Source: UBA3064 sp023258775
Lineage (GTDB): Bacteria; Pseudomonadota; Gammaproteobacteria; Burkholderiales; Burkholderiaceae_E
Direction of reading: 5' to 3'
Length of the DNA stretch: 64,000 nucleotides
Assembly: GCA_044355655.1 (NCBI GenBank)
Contig: JBIKXS010000013.1
Coordinates: 13,872 to 77,871 of the forward strand
The notes under the pieces are model-generated. The model was given only the letters and a program-made list of their open reading frames with translations. It did not search any database and had not been told where the DNA came from. Positions within the stretch are counted from its first letter, which is position 1; each line of letters opens with the position of its first letter. Shown here in pieces: positions 25,233-33,827 of this stretch. The position numbers and the translations under genes were made by a program.

Positions 25233-25592
25233 CCGACCATATTGATCAGAAAAACGAACAATATCGTCTTCATCAAGATAACTACCCGAATGGACTTCAA
25301 TCATTTCCAAGGGTACGTTGCCAGGGTTTTCAAGCCTGTGTTTCAACCCTAAAGGAATATAGGTCGATTAATTTTCAGTCAGCAGAAAAACCTCATCGCC
25401 TCGGGTTACTTTCGCTGTGCTTTTCACAACGATCCAGTGTTCAGCACGGTGATGATGCATTTGCAAGGCCAGCGCTGAGCCGGGATTCACCGCGATTCGT
25501 TTGACCAAAAAGCGATCGCCAGCGTCAATGGAGTCATAGGTACCCCATGGCCTTGCAACACGACGGTGTAATCGCGCCTGGCTCACCCCGCG
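25233..25592 (-). pseudogene. truncated manC copy (3' end only)
   Basis: 360 bp that align without gaps to 27461-27820 of intact manC, with about 19 mismatches by my count (near 95% identity). It covers the C-terminal mannose-6-phosphate isomerase (cupin) part from GVSQARLHRR to QYGR. The reading frame carries a CAA-to-TAA change after LLTEN, so it cannot make the full domain. Nothing of the nucleotidyltransferase part is present upstream of it. It forms a direct repeat with manC flanking the hipBA locus. Confidence 0.9.
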
Positions 25593-25921
25593 CACATGCG
25601 GATCGGGATTGCTGGATCTTTGGCGATACGCTTGAGCATTTGAAGGATGCTTGGGCTGTGTGAGCAAGATCCGTAGCGAGTTGCCTGGTGGCGGTTCGGC
25701 CGAGGATTTTCAATGAGCCGCATCGGGGGAGGTTTTTGCCAATCATTGAGCAGATAGCACTCATCTTAGTTTGCTTAATGCCAAATCGATCGCCGCTGCA
25801 TGCGCGCGGTTTGGAGGATGCTGCTGGCGGATCAGGGTGAATTGGACCTGCTAGAGACACGATATGGATCTTAGAAAAACTTCGCAACAGACAGGTCAAT
25901 GAGTACGCAGAAACCATTTTA
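25593..25921. other. unidentified stretch between the manC fragment and the hipB operator
   Basis: Frames on both strands are open for 80-130 codons but none resembles a family I know. The minus-strand frame runs on from the manC fragment and has unusual composition (many Ser, Cys). It may be the decayed remains of an earlier insertion. Confidence 0.4.
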
Positions 25922-25969
25922 AGCGCCTATATATGCGTTGCTAAAATTTATAGAGCGCCATAAACTGCG
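25922..25969 (+). promoter_or_regulatory. paired operator-like repeats before hipB
   Basis: Two 16-bp direct repeats, AGCGCCTATATATGCG (25922-25937) and AGCGCCATAAACTGCG (25954-25969), share AGCGCC-N6-TGCG. They are spaced 32 bp apart, about three helical turns, and end six bases before the hipB ATG. HipB-type antitoxins autoregulate by binding repeated operators, so these are good candidates. The TATATA stretch within could serve as a -10 element. Confidence 0.55.
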
Positions 25970-25975
25970 TATTAC

Positions 25976-26311
25976 ATGAAGTCCTTGTCTCCTGCCCCGC
26001 TGCCAGTCACGCGCAGCCTGACCCGTCTGGGCCAGGCGATTTCGCTTGCACGTCGGCGCAGGCACCTGACTCAGGAAGATCTAGCACAACGCATTGGCGC
26101 ATCTGCCCACACCGTGCGGCGAATGGAGGCCGGCCACCCTGGCACCGCACTGGTTCATGTCGCCCGGGCCTTGCAGGTGTTTGGCGAGCTCGACAAACTC
26201 GATCAACTGTTAGACACCCCCCAGGACACCATTGGCCTGACCTTAATGGATGAAAAGTTGCCCCAGCGCGTTCGCAAGTCCCGTAAGTCGCCGGAGTCGG
26301 GAGCGTTTTGA
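25976..26311 (+). CDS. hipB: HipB-like antitoxin, XRE-family helix-turn-helix
   Basis: 111 residues. A Cro/C1-type HTH spans about residues 20-75 (LGQAISLARRRRHLTQEDLA then RIGASAHTVRRMEAGHPGTA). The C-terminal tail is short and basic (RVRKSRKSPESGAF). In HipBA modules this protein binds the kinase toxin and represses the operon. The TGA overlaps the ATG of hipA by one base (TGATG), the usual translational coupling. The DNA-binding domain looks intact although the partner gene is damaged. Confidence 0.85.
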   Translation: MKSLSPAPLPVTRSLTRLGQAISLARRRRHLTQEDLAQRIGASAHTVRRMEAGHPGTALVHVARALQVFGELDKLDQLLDTPQDTIGLTLMDEKLPQRVRKSRKSPESGAF

Positions 26312-27382
26312 TGGCTACAAAACCTGCTTTCATACAGGCGATCCAGCGTACCCAGCTGGACGTCTTTCTTGGCAGGGCGGCAAAGCTAGGTGATCGGGCG
26401 CGCGCATGCCAAGGCACGTTCCAAAGATGCCTTGCTCGGGCCACTGACCGAAGTGGACTACCTCGCTTGTGTCGATGATTTCAGCCGAGTGGGCGCACTG
26501 CGGCTGCGAGATGAGAGCGGGCACTACCTGCGCAGCGTGGCTGACGGTGCGCGATCAACACCTGCATTTTTGGAGCTGGAAAAAATTCTCCTCGCATCCC
26601 GCGCAGTGGAAGTGAGTCAAGAAACAGCCGAAGACTTGGCCTACCTTCAGGGCAAAGGAACATCCCTGGGCGGCATGCGCCCCAAATGCACCATCCTGGA
26701 TTCAGATGGGGCTTTGTCGCTTGGCAAGTTTCCAAGCGTGAGCGATGAGCGCTCTGTAACCCGGGGCGAGGTGTTGGCACTTCGACTGGCCCAGCTCGCA
26801 GGCATTGACAGCGCGCAAGCACGGATCGTGATGGTTCAGGACCAACCGGTTGCCATGATTCGCCGCTTTGACCGCACATCCGAACAAAATCGCATCCCCT
26901 ACATCTCGGGCGCCACGCTGCTACAAGCCAAACGCGACGACGAGCATTCATACACAGAAATCATCGATGTGATGCGCTCCAAGTGCAAGAACTTCATCAA
27001 TGACGCAAGGCAGTTATGGCGACGACTGGTGTTTAACCACCTGATCACGAATGTGGACGATCACTTGCAGAACATCGGGTTTCTGTACTGCGGTAACAAC
27101 CAGTGGCGACTAGCGCCTGCTTTTGATTTGAATCCTTTTCCTGACAAAGCGTCGGAATCCAAAACCTGGCTCAGCGAAGACAGTGGACCGATCACCTCAA
27201 TACAGCAACTGCTAAGTCAAGCCGCGCGCTTCGAGTTGTCGCAGTCCCAAGCGCAATCCATCCTTGAAGAGGTGGCCTCAGCAGTCAAGCGATGGAAAGA
27301 TGTGGCAACCACAACAGATGTTGGACTGCAAGTGCAAGAACTCAATGACTTTAAGCCTGCATTTAGAGGCGACATCAAATAA
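26311..27382 (+). pseudogene. hipA: hipA-like serine/threonine kinase toxin, disrupted by an internal deletion
   Basis: The expected start is ATG 26311 (MATKPAFIQAIQ, DVFLGRAAKL), but this frame stops after about 55 codons. From about 26387 a second frame resumes at VIGRAHAKARSKD and runs intact to 27382. It includes the glycine-rich loop TSLGGMRPK, the basic strand, the catalytic NVDDHLQNIGFL and the metal-binding APAFDLNP. Compared with typical HipA of about 410-440 residues, some 55-60 residues of the N-terminal subdomain are missing and the two parts are out of frame. A GTG at 26390 could give a 330-residue kinase lacking the N-subdomain. Pseudogene is the likelier reading. Confidence 0.75.
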
Positions 27383-27442
27383 GCTGACACCTAATTTAAC
27401 TCGCAACCTCGTGCTTCACAAGCATGTATCCGTTGCTGACCT

Positions 27443-28957
27443 TTAACTTGATAAAACCTGCCGACCATATTGATCAGAAAAACGAACAATATCGTCTTCA
27501 TCTAGGTAACTACCCGACTGGACTTCAATCATTTCCAAGGGTACTTTGCCAGGGTTTTCAAGCCTGTGTTTCACCCCTAGAGGGATATAGGTCGATTGAT
27601 TTTCAGTCAGCAGAAAAAACTCATCGCCTCGGGTGACTTTCGCTGTGCCTTTCACAACGATCCAGTGTTCAGCACGATGATGATGCATTTGCAAGGACAG
27701 CGCTGAGCCCGGATTCACCGTGATGCGCTTGACCAAAAAGCGATCGCCAGCGTCAATGGAGTCATAGGTACCCCATGGCCTTGCAACACGACGGTGTAAT
27801 CGCGCCTGACTTACCCCGCGCCGGTCGAGCTCGGCCACTGCATCCTTAACCTGTTCAACGGCCGATTGGTGGGCAACGAGCACTGCATCGGGCGTGTCGA
27901 CAATAAGCAAATCCTTAACACCAACAGTAACAACCGGGCGCAGTGGCGCATAGACAAAGTTATCACGACTATTACAAAGTGTATGGGCTAAACCAATGCT
28001 TCGATTACCTTCCGCATCGGGTTCACAGCTAATTTCTGCGACTGTTTTCCAGCTTCCAACGTCGCTCCACGCGCCTGAAAACGGAACCATGGCGACCTTG
28101 TCATGCTTTTCAAGCACTGCATAGTCGATGCTGATGCTTTGAGCATTGGCAAAACTTTTACCTAAGCCTAGATCGTTAAGTTCTGTTGGAGAAGTGGTCG
28201 GGGCGTTGGCTTGTGGGTCGTGGTTTGCTTCATCAAAGGCCAGGCTGAGCTGCTCAAGCATGCCGGGGCAATGCATCTTCGCTGAATCAATTGCAGTGCC
28301 AGCACTCACAAGGAAGATGCCAGCATTCCAAAAGTGGCCACCGTCCAGCAGCATGCTTTGCGCGCGTTCAAGCGTGGGCTTTTCAACAAATCCCTTAATG
28401 GGATAAGCGCAATTGGGGTTGGCGCCCGCTTTAATGGCTTCTCGTGCTGCTTCGCTATTTAGGGCAATGTAGCCATAGCCTGTGGCCGGATAGCTCGGGA
28501 CGACACCTGCAATAACCCACCAACCGGCCTGGGCTTGTTCGATACCAGCCCACACCGATCTTGCAAATGCCTGTGCATCGGGTATGAAATTGTCAGCTGG
28601 TACAACAAGCATTAAGGCTTCTGGACCAGCGCGTTTTTCAAGCTCAATGGCTGCCGCGAGAATGGCAGGGGCCGTATTGCGACCGGTCGGCTCAAGCAAA
28701 AGCCTACATTCAAGTCCTGCCTGATGTATTGCATCGCGCGCCAGAAAGCGATGCTCAGCAGCGGTAACCAGCGTAATAGAAGTTGATGCAGACGTCTGAA
28801 GCAAGGGCTTAAGCCGTTCTGCCGTGAGGCAAAGCAGGCTTTTTCCCTGTATCAGTTGTACGAATTGTTTGGGAAATTGCTGTCGGGATAAGGGCCACAG
28901 TCGTGTGCCTGAGCCGCCACATAAGATCACGGGATGTATGACAGGTTGACTAGTCAT
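27443..28957 (-). CDS. manC: mannose-1-phosphate guanylyltransferase / mannose-6-phosphate isomerase
   Basis: A bifunctional cytosolic enzyme making GDP-mannose, the precursor for mannose, fucose and rhamnose in surface glycans. 504 residues: the nucleotidyltransferase domain starts with VILCGGSGTRLWPLSR (residues 10-25), with FPKQF and the later FVEKP. The C-terminal type II phosphomannose isomerase cupin (about 375-490) has RPWGTYD, LQMHHHRAEHW and a QSTYIPLGVKHRLENPG stretch. Length is normal. A 3'-end fragment of the same gene lies 2.2 kb downstream beyond hipBA. It is divergent from pyrR. Confidence 0.94.
   Translation of the reverse strand: MTSQPVIHPVILCGGSGTRLWPLSRQQFPKQFVQLIQGKSLLCLTAERLKPLLQTSASTSITLVTAAEHRFLARDAIHQAGLECRLLLEPTGRNTAPAILAAAIELEKRAGPEALMLVVPADNFIPDAQAFARSVWAGIEQAQAGWWVIAGVVPSYPATGYGYIALNSEAAREAIKAGANPNCAYPIKGFVEKPTLERAQSMLLDGGHFWNAGIFLVSAGTAIDSAKMHCPGMLEQLSLAFDEANHDPQANAPTTSPTELNDLGLGKSFANAQSISIDYAVLEKHDKVAMVPFSGAWSDVGSWKTVAEISCEPDAEGNRSIGLAHTLCNSRDNFVYAPLRPVVTVGVKDLLIVDTPDAVLVAHQSAVEQVKDAVAELDRRGVSQARLHRRVARPWGTYDSIDAGDRFLVKRITVNPGSALSLQMHHHRAEHWIVVKGTAKVTRGDEFFLLTENQSTYIPLGVKHRLENPGKVPLEMIEVQSGSYLDEDDIVRFSDQYGRQVLSS
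27461..27820 (-). repeat. 360-bp direct repeat: 3' end of manC, second copy at 25233-25592
   Basis: This is the intact copy inside manC. The two copies are the same length with no indels and point the same way, spaced 2228 bp apart, with hipBA between them. Confidence 0.9.
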
Positions 28958-29010
28958 GAGGCTGATTTCCGAAAATAAGTACCCAAGTTTAATATCGGAA
29001 GCGCAATCTC

Positions 29011-29094
29011 AATGGCGCACGCTCAAAAGTAATGGCGTACGCTCAAAAGTAATGGCGCGAGCTATAAGTCAAGTAATGGCGCAAGCTGTAAGTC
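29011..29094. repeat. tandem 20-24-bp repeats between manC and pyrR
   Basis: Units 29011-29030, 29031-29050, 29051-29074 and 29075-29094 begin AATGGCGCACGCTCAAAAGT or close variants. The first two differ by one base. Each contains an ATGGCG start-like triplet series. The repeat lies in the 5' region of pyrR, about 50 bp before its ATG. Confidence 0.88.
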
Positions 29095-29146
29095 AACGTC
29101 TAAAGCCTGAAATCGTGGCTGCTGCGCCCATTGGTGTGAAGGAATC

Positions 29147-29704
29147 ATGATGAGTGGAGAACATCCAAACGACTGTCCCGATGCCGAGCAAACACTGCAA
29201 CGCCTGGCAAACTCTATTCGCGAGCGATTGCTCACGGATAGGCGTAAGCTTGATTTTGTGGGTATCCATAGTGGCGGAGCCTGGGTAGCACGCAGACTTT
29301 ATGTGGATTTTCAAAAAAGTTTTCCACCAGAGCGCATGGGTGGCCTCGGATTTCTTTCGAGTGCTTACCACCGCGATGACTACGGTCACAATGCCCAGCG
29401 CCGTGGATTGAGCGCTATTGCCAAGGGTGCAACCGATCTGCCATTTGACATTACCGGCGCTCATGTCATCTTGGTTGATGATGTGCTCTACACGGGGCGG
29501 ACGATCCGCGCGGCGCTAAATGAACTCTTTGACTATGGCCGACCCGCAAGTGTTGAACTTGCTGTTTTGATTGACCGCGGCGGTCGGGAGTTGCCGGTTC
29601 ATGCTGATTATGTTGGGGCCAGGGTCAAAATTAGCGCAAAGGAGGCCGTCGTGTTGGCACAAGCGAGCGACGGAACATTAACGCTTTCAATAAGAGCAGA
29701 TTAA
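29147..29704 (+). CDS. pyrR: bifunctional pyrimidine regulator / uracil phosphoribosyltransferase PyrR
   Basis: 185 residues of the PyrR family. Visible are GIHSGGAWVARRL (about 41-53) and the PRPP-binding loop VILVDDVLYTGRTIRAAL (about 105-122), then AVLIDRGGRELPVHADYVG, which is diagnostic for PyrR. In Firmicutes PyrR binds pyr mRNA; in Burkholderiales it usually precedes pyrB. AAGGA at 29139-29143 precedes the tandem ATGs at 29147 and 29150. Here it is separated from pyrB by three unrelated genes. Confidence 0.93.
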   Translation: MMSGEHPNDCPDAEQTLQRLANSIRERLLTDRRKLDFVGIHSGGAWVARRLYVDFQKSFPPERMGGLGFLSSAYHRDDYGHNAQRRGLSAIAKGATDLPFDITGAHVILVDDVLYTGRTIRAALNELFDYGRPASVELAVLIDRGGRELPVHADYVGARVKISAKEAVVLAQASDGTLTLSIRAD

Positions 29705-29743
29705 GGTTTTAAAAGGCGCTGATCCATTTCTAGGCGATCGCGC

Positions 29744-29772
29744 TTGACAGTGCCCTGCAAAATACCTAGCTT
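29744..29772 (+). promoter_or_regulatory. putative sigma-70 promoter upstream of the TauD-like gene
   Basis: A perfect -35 box TTGACA (29744-29749), a 17-bp spacer and a weaker -10 TAGCTT (29767-29772). It lies 120 bp before the next start codon and could drive the dioxygenase-Bug-Bug operon independently of pyrR. Confidence 0.35.
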
Positions 29773-29892
29773 AAACGCAAGGGCAAGTCCTTCGAAGCAG
29801 ATAGCTTCTAGCGCCATGTGATCAGCGCGTTTCTACTGCGATGCGCTGTATGGCCGAGCAAACGGAAACGATGCCCGCATAGCGAGGAGAGC

Positions 29893-30762
29893 ATGGAATT
29901 AATTCAATTGCATCAGGATTTTGCAGCCGAGATTCGCGGTATATCGCTCATCGATGTGGTGACCGATGAGTCAGCTTATGAGGCAGTGCGAGCCGCCTTT
30001 GAATCTCATTCAGTGCTTGTATTTAGATCACAGCTGATTTCTGATGAGGTGCAGGCCTTGTTTTCGCGGGCATTTGGGCCCTTGGAGATAACCAAACCAG
30101 GCGCCGTCGGGACGGGTACAGTTTATGCGCACATCACGAATATCGGACCCGATGGGAACACCGTTGAACCCGATGCCCAGTTGGCAAAAGTTGTAGCGGC
30201 AAATCAGCTATGGCACACCGATTCATCTTTCAAGCAAAGGCCTGCTCTGGCATCGATGCTCGGTGCTCGGATCGTTCCAAGAAGCGATAGCGAGACACAG
30301 TTTGTCTCAACGAGGGCGGCTTGGGCGCGGCTATGTGAATCAGATCAAGAAAAGCTGGCCAATGTCATCGTTGAGCATAATTATCTTTACTCAAGAGACA
30401 AGATCGATAAAAACATGGTGAGCGATGAGGAGCGTGCATTACTGCCGAGTGTGCACCGTCGATTGACATGGTTGAATCCCGCTAACGGTCAACGGTCTTT
30501 GTATCTTGCTTCGCACGCAGGGCGGATTGAAGGTATGGACGATGACCGAGCCAAGTCAATGCTTAAGGATTTGATGGCACATTGCACCGACACGCCTCAG
30601 GTGTATCGCCACCTCTGGCGAGCTGGTGATGCGGTGCTGTGGGACAACAGGGCCACGATGCATCGAGGTATTCCTTGGCCCAGTCATGAGCCTCGGCTTT
30701 CGATTCGAACGACGATTTCTGCATGTGAGCGCGATGGTTTGTCATCTGTGCTTGTGAACTAG
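29893..30762 (+). CDS. TauD/TfdA-family Fe(II)/2-oxoglutarate dioxygenase
   Basis: 289 residues. The iron ligands are the HxD of LWHTDSS (about residues 108-114) and the distal His of TMHRGIPW (about 254-261). The 2-oxoglutarate-binding Arg is probably in PRLSIRTT. The body SHSVLVFRSQLISDEVQALFSRAFG is typical of the TfdA branch (2,4-D and taurine dioxygenases). The start is the ATG at 29893 after AGGAGA; a longer frame from 29818 adds unconserved residues. It is followed by two Bug-type binding proteins, suggesting uptake and oxidation of an organic or sulfonated acid. Substrate unknown. Confidence 0.87.
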   Translation: MELIQLHQDFAAEIRGISLIDVVTDESAYEAVRAAFESHSVLVFRSQLISDEVQALFSRAFGPLEITKPGAVGTGTVYAHITNIGPDGNTVEPDAQLAKVVAANQLWHTDSSFKQRPALASMLGARIVPRSDSETQFVSTRAAWARLCESDQEKLANVIVEHNYLYSRDKIDKNMVSDEERALLPSVHRRLTWLNPANGQRSLYLASHAGRIEGMDDDRAKSMLKDLMAHCTDTPQVYRHLWRAGDAVLWDNRATMHRGIPWPSHEPRLSIRTTISACERDGLSSVLVN

Positions 30763-30773
30763 GAGAGAGATTC

Positions 30774-31748
30774 ATGATCAAACACTGGCTTTGCGCGCTA
30801 TATGTGGGATTGCTAATCCTCTGCCTACCCATCTCGGCGACGGCACAGGACTACCCCACAAAAACTGTCCGTCTAGTGATTCCCTACCCACCTGGTGGGT
30901 CGACCGATGTCATGGCGAGGTTGATTGCTCAAAAGCTCGCACCAAGCCTCAAGCAGGCAGTGGTTGTGGAGAACAAGGCAGGCGCCTCAGGCATTATCGG
31001 ATCAGAGTTTGTAGCAAAGTCAAAGCCCGATGGTTATACAATTTTTCTCACTGGAAGCGGTCCGCATGCTATTAACATCAGTCTTTTCCCAAAGCTGCCA
31101 TACGATCCGTTAAAGGATTTTGTCTCGATAGGCCTACCAGCGGTTTTTCCTTTGCTCATGTCTGCGCCCGCTTCAGCGCCTTATAGTGATGTGGCAGGGT
31201 TTATTGCCTTTGCCAAGCGAGAGCAAGGTAAGGTCAATTATTGTTCGATCGGAGCGGGTACCCCGTCGCATCTTGCGGCTGAGATGTTTGCAAGCAGCGC
31301 TGGGATCAGCATGACGCATTTGCCATACAAAGGAAGCGGGCCAGCGCTTGTCGATACGATTGCAGGTGTGTGCCATGTTATTTTTGATAGCGCTTTGTCT
31401 TCAGGTCCTCATGTTCGATCAGGCAAACTCAAGGCCCTTGGTATTGCGTCTACTAAGCGACTTCAGGCTTGGTCAAACGTTCCGACCATCTCCGAGTCGG
31501 GTCTTCCTGGCTACGAAGCCGCGACTTGGCTTGCGCTTCTTGCACCGACAGGAACGCCCACAGTCATTGTGGCGCGACTTAATAGGGAACTGAATCAGAT
31601 TCTTGCGATGCCTGATGTTCGCGAAACGATCGAATCCCAAGGTGCAAGTTTGGGCGGTGGATCGCCGCAGGATTTAACAAACTTTACTGAGTCTGAAATT
31701 CGTAAGTGGGGAAAGATCATTCGCGATGGAAATATCAAGCTCGATTAA
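30774..31748 (+). CDS. Bug/TctC-family periplasmic substrate-binding protein
   Basis: 324 residues. A signal peptide (residues 1-24, ending SATAQ) precedes the Bug fold: YPTKTVRLVIPYPPGGSTDVMARL (split near 27-50), VVVENKAGASGIIGSEFVAKSKPDGYT and LPYKGSGPALVD. These proteins bind carboxylates for tripartite tricarboxylate transporters, or act as orphan receptors, and are hugely expanded in Burkholderiales. AGGAGAGA precedes the ATG. No tctA or tctB membrane genes are adjacent. A second paralogue overlaps or follows at once. Confidence 0.9.
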   Translation: MIKHWLCALYVGLLILCLPISATAQDYPTKTVRLVIPYPPGGSTDVMARLIAQKLAPSLKQAVVVENKAGASGIIGSEFVAKSKPDGYTIFLTGSGPHAINISLFPKLPYDPLKDFVSIGLPAVFPLLMSAPASAPYSDVAGFIAFAKREQGKVNYCSIGAGTPSHLAAEMFASSAGISMTHLPYKGSGPALVDTIAGVCHVIFDSALSSGPHVRSGKLKALGIASTKRLQAWSNVPTISESGLPGYEAATWLALLAPTGTPTVIVARLNRELNQILAMPDVRETIESQGASLGGGSPQDLTNFTESEIRKWGKIIRDGNIKLD

Positions 31749-31758
31749 CCGAGAACCA

Positions 31759-32778
31759 ATGCGCTGGCGAAACATGATGGCTACCGTTTTGACCGGCCAT
31801 AAAAAGCTGCTGATCCTCCTTGCGCTAACTTTAGGATCGATTAGCGGAGCAAGCGTAGCCCAGCAAACCCAACAGCTTTATCCATCAAAACCGATTCGAT
31901 TGATCATTGGTTTTCCTCCGGGTGGCGGAGCAGATGCTGTTGCTCGACCAATCGCTGAGGCCTTGTCAAAGCATTTGGGCCAGGCCGTGGTTGTCGACAA
32001 TAAGCCTGGTGGCGGTACAACGATTGCAGCCGCGGCTGCAGCAACCGCAGCTGCGGACGGCTACACCTTGTTCATGCACAACTCCAGTCACCTGGGTACC
32101 TTGCAGGCAATCTACAAGCAGTTTAAGCATCAGCCAGGGGACTACACGGCCATTAGTCGATGGACTACTGCGCCGCTATTACTTGCGGTTTCAGTAGGAT
32201 CTGGAATTCAGAATGTTCCAGAACTAATTAAGCGTGCGAAGGCTGCTCCTGGCAAGCTTAACTATGCATCATCGGGCGTCGGTGGCGGCACGCACTTACC
32301 GGGGTTACTCTTCACCAACGCGGCTGGCGTCGATATAGTGCACGTACCCTACAAGGGCGGCGCACCGGCGCTGCAAGGGGTGGCTTCCGACGAGACCCAG
32401 CTAACCTTCGCAACGCCGCCTTCGGCATTGCCACTTGCCAAGGCAAATAAGCTCAAGATTATTGCAGTGACTTCTGCAAATCGGTCTCCGATTTTCCCTG
32501 AGCTTCCGACTGTTGCAGAAGGTGGCGTCCCTGGCTACGAGTACAGTTTTTGGTTCGGTTTGTTTGGGCCGCCGGGATTGCCCGCACCCATCGTGCAAAG
32601 GCTTTTTGATGCAAGCCAGGCTGTCTTGCGAGACCCCGAACTGGTTAAGCGGATTGTCGCCAGTGGCAATGAGGTTGCACCATCAAAGTCCTCTTCCGAA
32701 TTCGCCACTTGGGCGCTCGAAGACGGTGTGAGACAAGCCAAGCTTGCGCTTGAAGCAGGAGCGGCTGCAGGGCAGTGA
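31759..32778 (+). CDS. second Bug/TctC-family periplasmic substrate-binding protein
   Basis: 339 residues from ATG 31759 (GAGA nine bases upstream); an ATG at 31726 overlapping the previous gene is an alternative. A signal peptide with n-region RWRNMMATVLTGHKK and cleavage near SVAQ precedes YPSKPIRLIIGFPPGGGADAVARP and VVVDNKPGGGTTIAAAAAA. VPYKGGAPALQGV is the usual ligand-loop region. It is clearly diverged from its neighbour, so the pair is not a recent duplication. Likely the same operon as the dioxygenase; the ligand may be its substrate. Confidence 0.88.
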   Translation: MRWRNMMATVLTGHKKLLILLALTLGSISGASVAQQTQQLYPSKPIRLIIGFPPGGGADAVARPIAEALSKHLGQAVVVDNKPGGGTTIAAAAAATAAADGYTLFMHNSSHLGTLQAIYKQFKHQPGDYTAISRWTTAPLLLAVSVGSGIQNVPELIKRAKAAPGKLNYASSGVGGGTHLPGLLFTNAAGVDIVHVPYKGGAPALQGVASDETQLTFATPPSALPLAKANKLKIIAVTSANRSPIFPELPTVAEGGVPGYEYSFWFGLFGPPGLPAPIVQRLFDASQAVLRDPELVKRIVASGNEVAPSKSSSEFATWALEDGVRQAKLALEAGAAAGQ

Positions 32779-32864
32779 TGAGATTCAAGGTAGATTTTTC
32801 TCCTCATAGCCCAAGTCCACACTAATTTCTGGTTTAATCGCTCCTCAGTCGAACGATTGAATCA

Positions 32865-33827
32865 ATGCCCCATCCTCAACTTAGCGCAAACGGTGAACTC
32901 AGGCACCTTCTCACCATCGAAGGTTTACCGCGTGCATTGATTCACCATATTCTCGATACCGCCAAGGGATTCTTGGGCGTAAATACAAGAGATGTAAAAA
33001 AGGTTCCTTTGTTGCGCGGTAAAAGCGTTTTCAATCTTTTTTTTGAAAACTCTACCCGCACGCGTACAACCTTTGAAATCGCCGCAACACGGCTTTCTGC
33101 CGATGTGGTCAATCTCAACATCAATACCTCATCGGCTGCCAAGGGTGAATCCCTGCTCGACACGATCGACAATCTGGTCGCGATGCATGCCGATATGTTT
33201 GTTGTACGACATGCCTCAAGCGGCGCCCCCTTTTTGATCGCGGAGCATGTGAATCGGACGCGTGGCGAAGGAGTTCATGTGATCAATGCAGGCGATGGGC
33301 GGCATGCTCATCCAACGCAAGGCCTGCTTGACATGTACACCATTCGCCACTTCAAAAATGATTTCACGCAGTTGCGTGTGGCAATCGTTGGCGATGTGCT
33401 GCATTCGCGGGTGGCAAGAAGTGATATTCACGCCCTGACGACCCTCGGTGTGCCCGAGGTAAGAGTGATTGGGCCCTTAACCTTGCTGCCCTCGGGACTT
33501 GAACAAATGGGTTGTCAAGTTTATACCGATATGAAAAAAGGTCTTAAAGATGTTGATGTGATCATTATGTTGCGCTTGCAAAATGAGCGGATGCGCGGCG
33601 CGTTGCTGCCTTCGGCGCAGGAATACTTCAAACATTATGGGCTTACCCAAGAAAAACTTGCCTTAGCAAAGCCCGATGCGATCGTCATGCACCCAGGACC
33701 GATGAATCGTGGGGTCGAAATCGAATCGGCAGTCGCGGACGGTCCTCAGGCTGTCATTCTTGAACAAGTTACCTTTGGGATTGCTGTTCGTATGGCGGTG
33801 ATGAGTTTGTTGGTGGCGAGCGCATGA
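32865..33827 (+). CDS. pyrB: aspartate carbamoyltransferase catalytic subunit
   Basis: Catalyses carbamoyl phosphate plus aspartate to carbamoyl aspartate, the second step of pyrimidine synthesis. 320 residues. The carbamoyl-phosphate site FENSTRTRTTFE (about 60-71) and HPTQGLLDMYT (about 146-156) are intact, as are GDVLHSRVARS and HPGPMNRGVE in the aspartate domain. No regulatory PyrI is nearby; instead pyrC' overlaps by four bases. This is the arrangement of Pseudomonas-type ATCase, where PyrB associates with inactive PyrC'. Confidence 0.95.
   Translation: MPHPQLSANGELRHLLTIEGLPRALIHHILDTAKGFLGVNTRDVKKVPLLRGKSVFNLFFENSTRTRTTFEIAATRLSADVVNLNINTSSAAKGESLLDTIDNLVAMHADMFVVRHASSGAPFLIAEHVNRTRGEGVHVINAGDGRHAHPTQGLLDMYTIRHFKNDFTQLRVAIVGDVLHSRVARSDIHALTTLGVPEVRVIGPLTLLPSGLEQMGCQVYTDMKKGLKDVDVIIMLRLQNERMRGALLPSAQEYFKHYGLTQEKLALAKPDAIVMHPGPMNRGVEIESAVADGPQAVILEQVTFGIAVRMAVMSLLVASA

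Noticed and set aside
25534..25917. 127-codon minus-strand frame covering the edge of the manC fragment
   Set aside because: Unusual composition, and it reads the manC-like part in the wrong frame; not credible as a gene.
26007..26951. Minus-strand frames of 145 and 156 codons opposite hipBA
   Set aside because: Antisense shadows; the plus strand has the HTH and kinase motifs.
28956..29150. 64-codon plus-strand frame starting inside the manC start region
   Set aside because: Most of it is the tandem repeat in the pyrR 5' region, it has no conserved features, and its end overlaps the pyrR start.
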